In this document: piece after piece, positions 20,852 through 31,400 of the stretch
Numbering within the stretch: position 1 is the first letter of the stretch
Layout: each line of letters begins with the position of its first letter
DNA from: Owenia fusiformis
Lineage: Eukaryota > Annelida > Polychaeta > Sabellida > Oweniidae
Direction of reading: 5' to 3'
Length of the DNA: 64,000 nt
Assembly: GCA_903813345.2 (NCBI GenBank)
Contig: CAIIXF020000009.1
Location: forward strand, 9,418,030-9,482,029
Program-made: the position numbers and the translations under genes
Notes under the pieces: model-generated
What the model saw: the letters and a program-made list of their open reading frames with translations, nothing else
Databases searched by the model: none
Told to the model about the DNA's origin: nothing

Positions 20852-21557
20852 TGTAGAGAACACGTGTCATAGTGTTCTCTGTCAATCATTGATCAAGGCA
20901 TTTTTGTAAAAGCCAGTGTATGAGCCACTCTAACTTTGGGGTTACTTGGTTAAAAGGGGAGGTACTTCCTTGTCCAGGAATGTGATTGGTTTGTTCATTG
21001 AACTGATACATTAAACTGTTACTAGATATACTGGGACAAGGAAGTACAACTTTAGTGTGTTTCTTAGCAGTTTTGGGGAGGGTTGTTTTCACATTCTAAA
21101 TTTGGGTGGGCTTTTTGGCTTTATTTCATATAACTCATACACTGGCTTATTTGGACATTATTGTACATTATTTGGTAAGTTTGGCTATAATAGCACATTA
21201 AATTGATATAAACTTAACTCATATGTTTTGTCATTTATTAAGGGTAAATTCATTCAGATTAATTATATTCCCAAGACTGTACACACACTCCGACACCGAT
21301 CCTAGCCTACTCCTGCTGCTTGCACAGGGAGCTTGGTATCCTCACCCGGGGGATACAGGTCCGAAGATGGTCTCCGCTCGGCCACAACTTCAGTAGGTCA
21401 AAGGTAGATACCCAACCGCCAAGCTGACCACCCCTATAGGGAAACCAGGGGAGGATCAGGTGGGACTCGAACACATTCGCGGTGCACCTAGTGTACATTA
21501 GGCTAGCTTGCTAGTCAGGCCGGCGAGTCCCCCTCCTGCTCCCCACGATTCTTTACA
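20852..21557 (+). repeat. 3' LTR of copy 2 (LTR3)
   Basis: 706 bp ending CTTTACA, followed by ATAT (the right copy of the target duplication). One base different from LTR1 and two from LTR2. Confidence 0.95.
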
Positions 21558-21561
21558 ATAT
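21558..21561. other. Right target-site duplication (ATAT)
   Basis: Matches bases 10-13. Downstream unique sequence (21562-21729) is RINT1 intron with nothing else recognisable. Confidence 0.6.
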
Positions 21562-21723
21562 TCCCTGGGAAAACAGTAGTATTATGGAATAATACTGTAT
21601 ATTGTATAGTAACATGAGGAAATCAGACTTTGGCCATCACCCCCCTCTGGTTGAAATGTAGCTATTTATGATATCAAGAAAAACAACCATAAAATGAGTG
21701 AAATACATCACCAATATATGTTA

Positions 21724-21939
<216 letters not shown>

Positions 21940-22233
21940 TCAGAAGAGTATGATCAACAGAGAAAAATAATCAAGTACAAACATGATATAAATTCAACAT
22001 TACATTTTCAATAGCAAACAATATTGCCACATTCAACTGACTGAAACAACCATGTGTCAACCATCAAATTTTACCTCTGCAATTTTAATTTTTGACACTG
22101 ATCATCTGTTATCATCCGCCTATAATAGTGTTTTAGATTAAGTGGCGTACTTCTTTATTAAATGCATTATGTTTCTATTAGAAAAAAATTCATGATGAAA
22201 ATATTATTGAAAGATTGTCTCTTTTCAGGTTAC

Positions 22234-22371
22234 CTGTGATTGTATGTGCAAGTGTAACAAAGCTTTCACCACACTCCGGCACCTTCATGTCATCAACATC
22301 GGACACCTCCTTGTATTGAAATTCCCAGGCTGTGTTCGATGTCAACATCATATCTACTTTCTCTAAAGCAA
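22234..22371 (-). CDS. RINT1: RINT1 coding exon 8
   Basis: 138 bp, codons 403-449, reading FALEKVDMMLTSNTAWEFQY then DVDDMKVPECGESF. Acceptor TTTTCCAG, donor ACAG/GTAACC; phases 1 and 1 agree with exons 7 and 9. Its first 68 bp plus intron are tandemly repeated just upstream in the gene's direction (22442-22647 and 23668-24455), so the true exon is the last of a series of partial copies and the only one with the full length and donor. Confidence 0.92.
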
Positions 22372-22441
22372 CTGGAAAATAATATAACTTATTACACAAC
22401 AATGTAACTTCACTTATTATATAAATATGATCAAGGTTTTA

Positions 22442-22647
22442 CACCTCCTTGTATTGAAATTCCCAGGCTGTGTTCGATGTCAACATCATATCTACTTTCT
22501 CTAAAGCAACTGGAAAATAATATAACTTATTACACAACAATGTAACTTCACTTATTATATAAATATGATCAAGGTTTTACACCTCCTTGTATTGAAATTC
22601 CCAGGCTGTGTTCGATGTCAACATCATATCTACTTTCTCTAGAGCAA
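22442..22647 (-). repeat. Two 138-bp tandem copies of the start of RINT1 exon 8
   Basis: With a period of exactly 138 bp, the segment made of the first 68 bp of exon 8 and 70 bp of its upstream intron is repeated (exon-like parts 22442-22509 and 22580-22647). Both copies keep a CAG splice acceptor. They stop at the AAGGAGGTGT point of the exon and lack the true donor. They are nearly identical to the real exon, so recent. Confidence 0.9.
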
Positions 22648-22732
22648 CTGGAACACAATGTAACATGTAACTTATTATACTTGTACAATGTAACTACGTA
22701 TTAACAACAAAAAATAGTACTGTGGGTACTGG

Positions 22733-23220
22733 GCTCACATGGTGTTGCTCAAAAGTGAATGATGGCTAAAATGACAGAAAAAATGGATAAAAAACTTTTT
22801 GCCGATTTTTTGTAACAAAATTATTTCAAGCCACTTGCCACTATTTTGGACTGACTGAGAAACAGATGGACAAATCAATGTTAAGTAAAATGGCTGAAAA
22901 TAAAAAAAAAGGATATAATTTTTTGCCGATTTTTGTAACAAAATTATTTCATACAACTACTCCTTACATTGACATAGATTTTTACAATGCAGGACACCTG
23001 AAATTATTTGTAAAGCAAGGAAATGGGTCAAAAGTGAATTTCGCGAGACAAAAATGGTGGCCATTTTGAAATTAGGCGAGCTTTTGAACCAGGAGTCATA
23101 GGGGAGTTTTCTGTATTGATGTTGAACAGAAATAACTTAAAACAGGAATCCTAACGACAGAGATTTTAAAACGTACCACTATTGTTGACGGACGGACGGA
23201 CAGACAGACAGATACATAGA
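22733..23220. repeat. Hairpin-ended repeat, left portion (family A)
   Basis: Contains sequence shared with 24470-25157 (AAAATGGCTGAAAATAAAAA, then TTTTTGTAACAAAATTATTT) and an AAAATGGTGGCCATTTTG motif. It ends in a GACGGACGGACAGACAG run at 23194-23215. Its left end GCTCACATGGTG (22733-22744) is the exact inverse of CACCATGTGAGC at 25144-25155, so both portions may belong to one element of about 2.4 kb. Confidence 0.65.
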
Positions 23221-23252
23221 TATGTATGTATCACATACATATCATATACTCA

Positions 23253-23308
23253 TGGATATTGATATCTGCACTCTCTCGCTACGCTCGCTCGGGCAGATAT
23301 AATATCCA
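23253..23308. repeat. Hairpin repeat
   Basis: Arms TGGATATTGATATCTGC and GCAGATATAATATCCA enclose a CTCGCTACGCTCGCTCG loop. A second inverted pair, CCATAGCATATGGTG and CACCGTATGCTATGG, follows near 23485-23535. These are probably decayed foldback elements. The rest of 23309-23667 shows nothing else. Confidence 0.6.
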
Positions 23309-23667
23309 TTCGTGGATAAAAATCATATCACTCATAAATCATAGGATGTTCTTTTTATTATTCCATAGTTAAAGTCATCATGAGAATCGTCAGATATTAA
23401 GTGATTTAATTCGAATTTTCCAAACGATCCGGCGATGTTAACACTTAGCCTCGTTTTGAGTCTGAAGTAGCAAAAATCCATAATCCATAGCATATGGTGC
23501 CGTATGTCATGGCTAAAACACCGTATGCTATGGTTTAGTGAAAATTTGTCAAAAATATCATATTTTACCACTGATTACAAAAATAAAATTTTTATTTTGA
23601 CATGTTATCCTATGAATATCATGCTAACTGTGGAATAAATACATATATATGTATATTCAATCTTTGA

Positions 23668-24455
23668 CACTTCCTTGTATCGCAACTCCCAGGCTGTGTT
23701 TGATGTAAACATCCTATCTACTTTCTCAAGAGCAACTAGAACATAATGTAACTTATTATACAATGTAACTTATAATACAGTGTAACTATTATACAATGTC
23801 ACTACTGTATACATCTAATCAAGGTTTGACAACTCCTTGTATTGAAACTCCCAGGCTGTGTTTGATGTTAACATCCTATCTACTTTCTCAAGAGCAATTA
23901 GAACACAATGTAATTTATTAAACAATGTAACTTATAATACAGTGTAACTTATTATACAATGTAACTTATAATACAGTGTAACTATTATACAATGTCACTA
24001 CTGTATACATCTAATCAAGGTTTGTCAACTCCTTGTATTGAAACTCCCAGGCTGTGTTTGATGTTAACATCCTATCTACTTTCTCAAGAGCAATTAGAAC
24101 ACAATGTAATTTATTAAACAATGTAACTTATAATACAGTGTAACTTATTATACAATGTAACTTATAATACAGTGTAACTATTATACAATGTCACTACTGT
24201 ATACATCTAATCAAGGTTTGACAACTCCTTGTATTGAAACTCCCAGGCTGTGTTTGATGTTAACATCCTATCTACTTTCTCAAGAGCAATTAGAACACAA
24301 TGTAATTTATTAAACAATGTAACTTATAACACAGTGTAACTTATTATACAATGTAACTTATAATACAGTGTAACATTCAATGTAACTACAGTATACATCT
24401 AATCAATGTTTGACAACACCTTTCATTGAAACTCCCAGGCTGAGTTTGATGATAA
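23668..24455 (-). repeat. Older tandem copies of the start of RINT1 exon 8
   Basis: Five diverged copies of the exon 8 start (about 23668-23735, 23829-23897, 24025-24093, 24221-24289 and a partial at 24413-24455) separated by AATGTAACTTATAATACAGTG spacer repeats. The spacing is 196 bp between the middle copies. Their translation still reads ALEKVDRMLTSNTAWEFQYK without stops. In the three middle copies the acceptor AG has become AA (CTAATTG on the minus strand); the 23735 copy keeps TCTAG. Confidence 0.88.
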
Positions 24456-24469
24456 CATGGTTTCTACCT

Positions 24470-25157
24470 ACTTACAGATGGACAAATCAAATTCAATATT
24501 AACTAAAATGGCTGAAAATAAAAAAAACGGATATAACTTTTTGCAGATTTTTTGTAACAAAATTATTTCATACATCCACTCTTTACAGTTACATGGCTTT
24601 TTACAATGCAGGACAACTGAATTTCGCGAAACAAAAATGGCGACCATTTTAAAAATAGGTGAGCTTTTGAATCAGGAATCATAGGGGAGTTTTCTAGATT
24701 GATGTTTAACAAAAATAACTTAAAATGGGAATCCTATCGACACAGGTTTTAAAGCAAATGGTCCAAATGTGAATTTCACGAGACAAAAATGGCGGCCATT
24801 TTGAAAATCAGTGAGCTTTTGAACCAGGAGTCATATGGGAGTTTTCTGTATTGATGTTGAACAAAAATAACTTAAAATGGGAATCTTATCAACACAGGTT
24901 TTAAAGCAATTGGTCTAAGAGTGAATTTCGCGAGACAAAAATGGCTGCCATTTTGAAAATAGGCGAGCTTTTGAACCAGGAGTCATAGAGGGGTTTTCTA
25001 TATTGATGTTGTACAAAAATAATTTAAAACGGGAATCCTATTGACAGAGGTTTTAAAACAGGCCAATTGTTGACAGACAGACGGACAGACAGACGGACGG
25101 ACATTTTGTAATATAGACGGACAAGTGAGTGATTGCAATAGCTCACCATGTGAGCTA
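24470..25157. repeat. Hairpin-ended repeat, right portion (family A)
   Basis: Three monomers, each with GAGCTTTTGAAYCAGGAGTCAT and AAAATGGCGGCCATTTTGAAA, then a GACGGACAGACAGACGGACG run (about 25073-25110), then the hairpin TAGCTCAC-CAT-GTGAGCTA (25139-25157). This layout recalls pearl/HINE-type non-autonomous elements of invertebrates. Confidence 0.7.
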
Positions 25158-25265
25158 AAAAACCGAAGTCAGTCTTAACAGTATTTTGTTAAGTTATTGG
25201 AAGTTTTAAGAATTTGTTACAGACGCCAACCACTAACTGCCGATCACCAACCGCCACCCAACGAT

Positions 25266-25468
25266 CACTGGTCAGTATCAAGATGCGGTAACGGCCATTA
25301 CCTTCTCATCTTAGATGGTGGATGGAAAGTGTTGAAACTCTGGAGTATGACAATTTGTTCTTAAATCATACGGGGGCACCATGATTCGACTATATGTTAC
25401 ACCGCCTTCCATCCGCCATCTTAGATGAGAAGGTAACGGCTGTTACCGCATCTTGATACTGACCAGGG
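25266..25468. mobile_element. 203-bp MITE with about 60-bp inverted ends
   Basis: The ends CACTGGTCAGTATCAAGATG and the inverse of CTTGATACTGACCAGGG match over about 60 bp. It is flanked by the direct repeat AACGAT (25260-25265 and 25469-25474). No coding capacity. It interrupts a repeat that resumes after it, which supports insertion. Superfamily unknown. Confidence 0.8.
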
Positions 25469-25511
25469 AACGATTGTCAACTGCCATCACAAAAAATGGA
25501 GACCATAACAA

Positions 25512-25539
25512 TATGTCACCACTTTTTAGTGGTGACATA
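25512..25539. repeat. Terminal hairpin of a second repeat family
   Basis: TATGTCACCACT and AGTGGTGACATA form a perfect 12-bp stem with a TTTT loop. A related, imperfect hairpin preceded by similar sequence (ACAAAAAGTTGGAGATTATAACAATGTCACC) is at 48396-48420. The conserved ACAATAT before the stem is shared with the other hairpin-ended families. Confidence 0.75.
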
Positions 25540-25552
25540 ATGAGTCAAAATA

Positions 25553-26524
25553 CAGGGTGACCCCAAAAATGCAACCCTCCATTTCTTCAATATTTTTCTT
25601 AAATGGGGGTTAATTGCTCTGAAATTTGGCACACAAGGACTTCATTCAATGTGGGATCCTCTGGCAAAGTTTCAATAATCATAGTCTTATATTGATAGAG
25701 TTATGGTCATTCCAAAATATGCTCCAAATGTCGTCCATTTCCATTGTAAGGTTTTCGGATGAATCACATTCCCTTCTTTCTGAACATATAAACTCAAGAA
25801 ATAATGTGTTCTGGATCACAAATTCCAGATGAAGTGCTTCAAAGGCCCCTTCATTCTGTTAAATGCACAGCTTGGGCTGCCAATGTCCAAACATGAAATC
25901 ATCAGCCCCTTTTGGTTTGATGTTGATAATGGCAACACTGTTACTGTCAACACACAGCGCAATATTGGCGTTCCCAGGAAGTTCTAGGCAGTTCTAGAAT
26001 GACTAAAGGCTTCAATAACCAAGAACAGTGGTTCTAGAAGGATGGAAGTACTCCTCACACTTCTAATGATAGCATAGCCTGGCTAACTAGTCATTTCTAT
26101 GAGAAGATTATCTCTCCTAGGACAGAAAACCCATGGTCATCCCACAGTCTTGATCTCAATGCCCCTGACTTCTATATGTGGGGTTATTTAAAGGATTATG
26201 TGTATGAAAATAACCCTACCGCAATTGCAGAACTCTAACAAGCAATGGCTGCAAAAATTTGAGTCATACCCATGGGGAAGAATGCATCCCGTGTTATGAA
26301 CAGTTTTCCTTGAACATTGCAAGTTTGTTTTCAGCGAAATTGTCTACATCTGGAGCATATTTTGAAACAACCATAACTCTATCAATATAAGACTATGATT
26401 ATTTAAACTTTGCCAGAGGATCCCACATTGAATGAAGTTCTTGTGTGCTAATCTCAGAGCAAGTTACCTCCATTTGAGAAAAATATTGAAGAAATGGAGG
26501 GTTGCATTTTTTTGGGTCACCCTG
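25553..26524 (+). mobile_element. Tc1/mariner-superfamily transposon, decayed
   Basis: 972 bp with about 180-bp inverted ends starting CAGGGTGACCC. TA duplicates at 25551-25552 and 26525-26526 are the hallmark target of this superfamily. The inside carries a broken transposase. Confidence 0.9.
25850..26268 (+). pseudogene. Broken Tc1/mariner-type transposase
   Basis: Fragments in shifted frames read DNGNTVTVNTQRNI, then WFQKDGSTPHTSNDSIAWL and HSLDLNAPDFYMWGYLKDYV. The last two hold the second and third positions of the DDE/D catalytic triad of IS630/Tc1/mariner transposases (KDG and SLDLN...DF). Stop codons and frameshifts show it is dead. It fills the interior between the inverted ends. 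Confidence 0.8.
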
Positions 26525-26526
26525 TA

Positions 26527-27215
26527 TGAAGAAAAAAATTAAGATTTCTATTATGATAATGTTTCACAGGAGTTCTAGTGTGGAATGATCACAAAGTGTG
26601 GTTGATAATTCCAGGGATTGTCTATAATTTCAAGGCATTATAGAATTCAAAGAGAATTGTATACCCTCTGTATCAAAAGTATTTTCCTATTGAGGAAAAC
26701 CTTAAACTACTTTTGTAAATGGCAAGTAAACTTAATGAAACTTTTCACACATAATTTAAGGTATTATACTCAAAATATCACATATAGAACATAACATACA
26801 CCTTAAATACCGATGTGACTTTTTACAAGTTTTTGAAGTCAAACTTACCTTAGATTACCAAACTGACCAAAATCAGGTTGCTCTGCAAAATTATGCAGAT
26901 AAGAGTCTTTCTATATATAAATGCTAATCATGAGCAGAATATGTTATTAAATATACTCTGAATGTCCTCATACACTTTACTTACAGCCCTAGACCATGTT
27001 ATACTACACTTAACCTATTCCTGCCCAAAATTATTTGAGGAATTCAAAAACATATCATCACAATAAGCACTGCTATCATCAATATATCATGTCGGTGCAT
27101 TATGATTCAGAATTATTGTAATAAAATGGAAATATGACAGATTCATTTTAATTAAATACCAAAATTACACCAAGAATATCTGGAAGGTAAATCCCTGAGA
27201 CAACCAAAATACACA
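26527..27215. other. RINT1 intron, nothing recognised
   Basis: AT-rich unique-looking sequence. I found no exon, inverted repeat or repeat family here. Confidence 0.5.
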
Positions 27216-27217
27216 TA

Positions 27218-28269
27218 TAGGGTGTTCCAAAAGTAACAGGACTGGTGCTGGCATTTTGTTAAATATGCACCAATCGTCTTCAAAATTTTACATAATGTAC
27301 TTTCATGTACCGTTACTAAAACTGCAAAGTTTTGACAAAAAATACGTAACTCGGGTCAGAGTTATGGTAGCTATGGTAACATGACATCACAATACCCGGG
27401 GCAACATTCCACGCAGAAAGTTACATTAAGACAGAAAGAGACATAAGCATTTTGTACATCCCATATCAAAGTTAAAATGCAACAACTGGTGGGAATTACA
27501 TTTGTTTTACATAATTTGATATTCCTATGTATCCTATGTACTTTGAAAAATAGGCTCCTCTTTGGTCAGTAGAAGAGTAGCACTCTGTATCCATGACTCA
27601 AACACATGATTGAACCCATTTGAGGACATGTCAAGCATGGTCCTTGGAGAAGGTCATTCTCATTTTTAAAGATCTTACAGCACTGATTATTATTCCATTC
27701 TCCATATAAGTAAAAATTGGATGTTGCATGATCAGAAGAGTATGGTGCATGGTTTTAGAACTCAAGACCTAGCTCCTCTATAGCTGCATGGTCTTTAATG
27801 GTGACCTGCGGGCAGGCGTGTTATCAAGGTGGATGACTGGCTTCAAATTGGGTCTTTTCAAAAACTCAACCATGAATTGTTCAGACTGTTATTCATAGTG
27901 ATATTCTAGGAAATTGAATAAATATAACTATAATGAAGTTATACTTGAATCTGAGTTTTATAGCAACACCTTTACAACAAAGCAACTAATAAAATAAACA
28001 AGAAATGTTGTATTATAATAGGTGAATTAGATACTTTCTTCAGTAATACAAAAATGTTAGATATCACATTTTCAGAAAAAAAGTTGCCCCGGGTATTGTG
28101 ATGTCATGTTACTATAGTAACCACAACTCTACCTGCATTTCATCATTTTTTCTGAAACTATACAATTTTAGTTGCAATACTTCAAAGTACAATTTGTGAA
28201 AATTTGAAGACAATCGGTGCAAAATTGACAAAATGCCAGTACCAGTCCTGTTACTTTTGGAACACCCTG
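27218..28269 (-). mobile_element. Mariner-like transposon, decayed
   Basis: About 1,050 bp with about 180-bp inverted ends (AGGGTGTTCCAAAAGTAACA) and TA on both sides. On the minus strand, around 27650-27860, relics read KPVIHLDNTPA and PYSSDHATSNFYLYGEW. These recall the mariner motifs around the second and third catalytic positions (HxDNAxxH and PYSPDLAPxDF). Stops and frameshifts abound. Confidence 0.8.
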
Positions 28270-28413
28270 TAAGTCACAAAATATTTTGAGTAAAAATTAA
28301 TCAGTCATCTTCAAAATGTGTATTATATGCCATAAATTATGTGTGACAAGTGTCATCAAGTTTACTGGTCATTTAGTAAAGTTATTTGAGGTTTTCCTTA
28401 ATAGAAAAAGACG

Positions 28414-31400
28414 TTTGATACAATTTCAATTCAATTTCAATTTTATTTATTATACCATCACCCAAATAAAGGGTATTAGGCAAAAGTACATACAGTATAC
28501 ATAAGTATTTAACAATTAAGTATTTCATAACAAACATATTTACAATTGCTTCCCAGCCTCATTTAGAAACGTACATAATGCTAACAATACTTTACTATCA
28601 GATTGTAACAGCTTGGCATATTTAAAAGTACTAATGTTTTTACAAAAATATTGGGGTAAGTATTGTTTTCTAATGCTTTTAACAGACTTACATTCTAATA
28701 TAAAATGAAATTCATCTCCTAATGAATTGTTATTACATAGTTCACAAAATCTTCTATTTCTTTCTACATTTCTATACCTACCCCTCTCAATAGGTAATTT
28801 TGTGTTGGACATTCTGTATTTTGATAAAATGACTCTATATTTTTGAGGCAGTGAAAATAAGTAGTCTTCAAACTTGAATTCTGTTTTAAAAATTCTATAA
28901 TTAAAACCTATGTTACTATTACTTACATCATTTTCCCACGATTGCCTGAACTGGTCTTCTAGCCTTAATTTTACCATTTTAACAAATTTTGAAAAATGCG
29001 AACGACTAGGATTTAACCAAATGTTTGTCATTCCAAGATTATCTAATGACTTCTTGACATAATTCAGCCAGTCAGACTTCACAAGATTTTTATCAAAATA
29101 ACTTCTATATATTTTGTACATCTTTGCTGAGAGCGTTTTTTCATTGTTAGAGCTTAATTTATACCAATATTTTAATATACATAAATCAAATTTTACCCTT
29201 AATGGCATTCTCCCTAACTCACCATAAACCATAAAGGTTGGTGTTGATGCTTTGACTTTAAGGATATACTTTAAAAACTTTAAATGTAATTTTTCTATTT
29301 TTGTATTGTTGATAAAGCCCCATACCTCAGCCCCATATAACAAAATGGGGGCAACAAGCGTATCAAAAAGATGTAATTGTGTCTTAATTGGTAACGAATA
29401 TCTATTACCCTGGCTAAGTATAGCAAACATGGCCTTTTCTGCCTGGCTATATACATTTTTAATATTTTGATTGAATCCACCCTTTTGATCAATAATAACT
29501 CCAAGATATTTAAAAACAGACACATTTTCCAGTTTAATTCCATCCAAAACTACATTTTGAATACCCTTTCTACCTGTTTTACTATTACTAAAAACCATAA
29601 CCTTGGTTTTATCTAAGTTGATGTGGATTTTCCATTTTTTACAATATCGTGATAATTCAGAAAAGGCCTTTTGCAAATTGGTCATAGAATTAGCAAATAT
29701 CACAGTATCATCTGCGTATAATAAAACAAGCAACTTTAAAAGTACATTCAGTTGTCCATCATCCATAAGTGGAATAGGTTCACAACTATTGTTAAGTAAA
29801 AAGGCTTCTACATCATTTATAAACAAAGCATAGAGCAAAGGGGAGAGATTTTCTCCCTGACATAGCCCTAAAGATGAGCTAAAAAAATCAGACTTTTTAA
29901 CATTATCATGAGATACACAACTCTTAATATTATTATACATATTCTGGATTACAGTTAAAAACCTTCCTTCGATTCCATAACATTTAATTAGTTTGTGCCA
30001 TAGGCCAGCTCTCCACACAGAGTCAAACGCAACCGAATAATCTACGAATCCACAATAAAGTTTTTGCTTCTTAGTCAAAAGAATATCAATCAAGCATTTC
30101 AAAACAAAGATGTGATCAGTTGTGGAATGAAACTTCCGAAATCCACACTGATTGATATTTAACAATTCCATTGAATTTACGAAGTCAGTCAGTCTTACAT
30201 TCAACACATGAGTGAATAATTTAGCACAACAGCTTAACAATGTTATACCTCTATAATTTTTGGGATCGTTCAGATTACCCTTTTTCTTGAAAATCGGTTT
30301 AATAATTCCTTTCAACCAGTCACTAGGCATAACTCCACAGGTTAACACTTTATTAAACAATTTCACCCATATGTCAATCAATAATGATTTACTGTACTTA
30401 ATATACTCATTTAATATATTATCCATACCTGAAGACTTGCCATTCTTTAAGGATTTGATAGCTGAATAAATTTCATCAGCTGTGATGTCACAATTAAGAA
30501 GTTTAATATTCAAGTCATAAGCAAAGCCTGTCTCATACTGAGAAGGCATGTCTTCTGGTATCTCATGTGATGCATCAGATGAGTACAAGCTTTCAAAATG
30601 GTCCCTTAAGAGATCAAGGTTGACTTCATTGAATTCTTTTTTTGACTTTGGATTTAAAATTTTCCAATACCTTTTACTATCATTCTTTTTGAGATTCAAT
30701 AATTTTTTGTTAAATTGCCTCTTGTACTCTTTCTGTGCTTTGATGCGTTGTTTTTTGTATTGTTTGTTTTTACGTACCATGTCTTGCTTATCTAGTTCAC
30801 TTTTAGTCCTAAGATACCTATTTTTAGCATTATTATATGATCTCCTTTTTAGATGACATGTTTTATCAAACCATTTATTAACATTTTTACCATTTTTAAA
30901 AACGTCTTGTTTACATGTTTTTACTGATAACCCTGATTTATCAGCAGCAGACAAAATACATTCATTTAGCTTTACATTTAAATCTTCAACAGATGTTGAT
31001 GGATCATCTAACAATACATTTAGTTGCTTTAGAACTTCAGTATCTAAATTTGTTTGAAAATCATCAGCCTTATCGTTCGACCATATATATTTAAAATGAT
31101 TGTCATTTGTCACAGATGAGATATTCTGATCATCACAGATTAAAGTTTGATTCTTACATGCCATAGACAAGTTAATGAAGCAATGAACGTCAGAATAATC
31201 TTGGTTAAATTGTTCTATCTCAACATTTTTCAGATCTGGTGTGCATATTAGACCTGTTGATAATATAATATAGTCTGTTACAGAACCCTTTCCTTTAAAA
31301 CATGTAATATTTTCACTATTCTTTCCAAATCTCCCATTAGCAATAAATAAATTATTTGCTTTACACATTTGTATCAGTCTATTCCCAAAATTATTTACCC

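Larger units (their letters stand above)
10211..21557 (+). mobile_element. Ty3/gypsy-type LTR retrotransposon, copy 2 (intact ORFs)
   Basis: This copy runs from the central LTR 10211-10916 through a 9,935-bp interior to LTR 20852-21557. All three reading frames are open: gag 515 codons, pol about 1,380 codons in the -1 frame, and a 291-codon third ORF. LTRs are 706 bp, start TG and end CA, and differ from each other by one to three bases. Near-identical LTRs plus open frames indicate a young, possibly active element. The integrase is followed by a GPF motif, so it belongs to the GPY/F-bearing lineages. I cannot assign a named clade. Confidence 0.95.
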
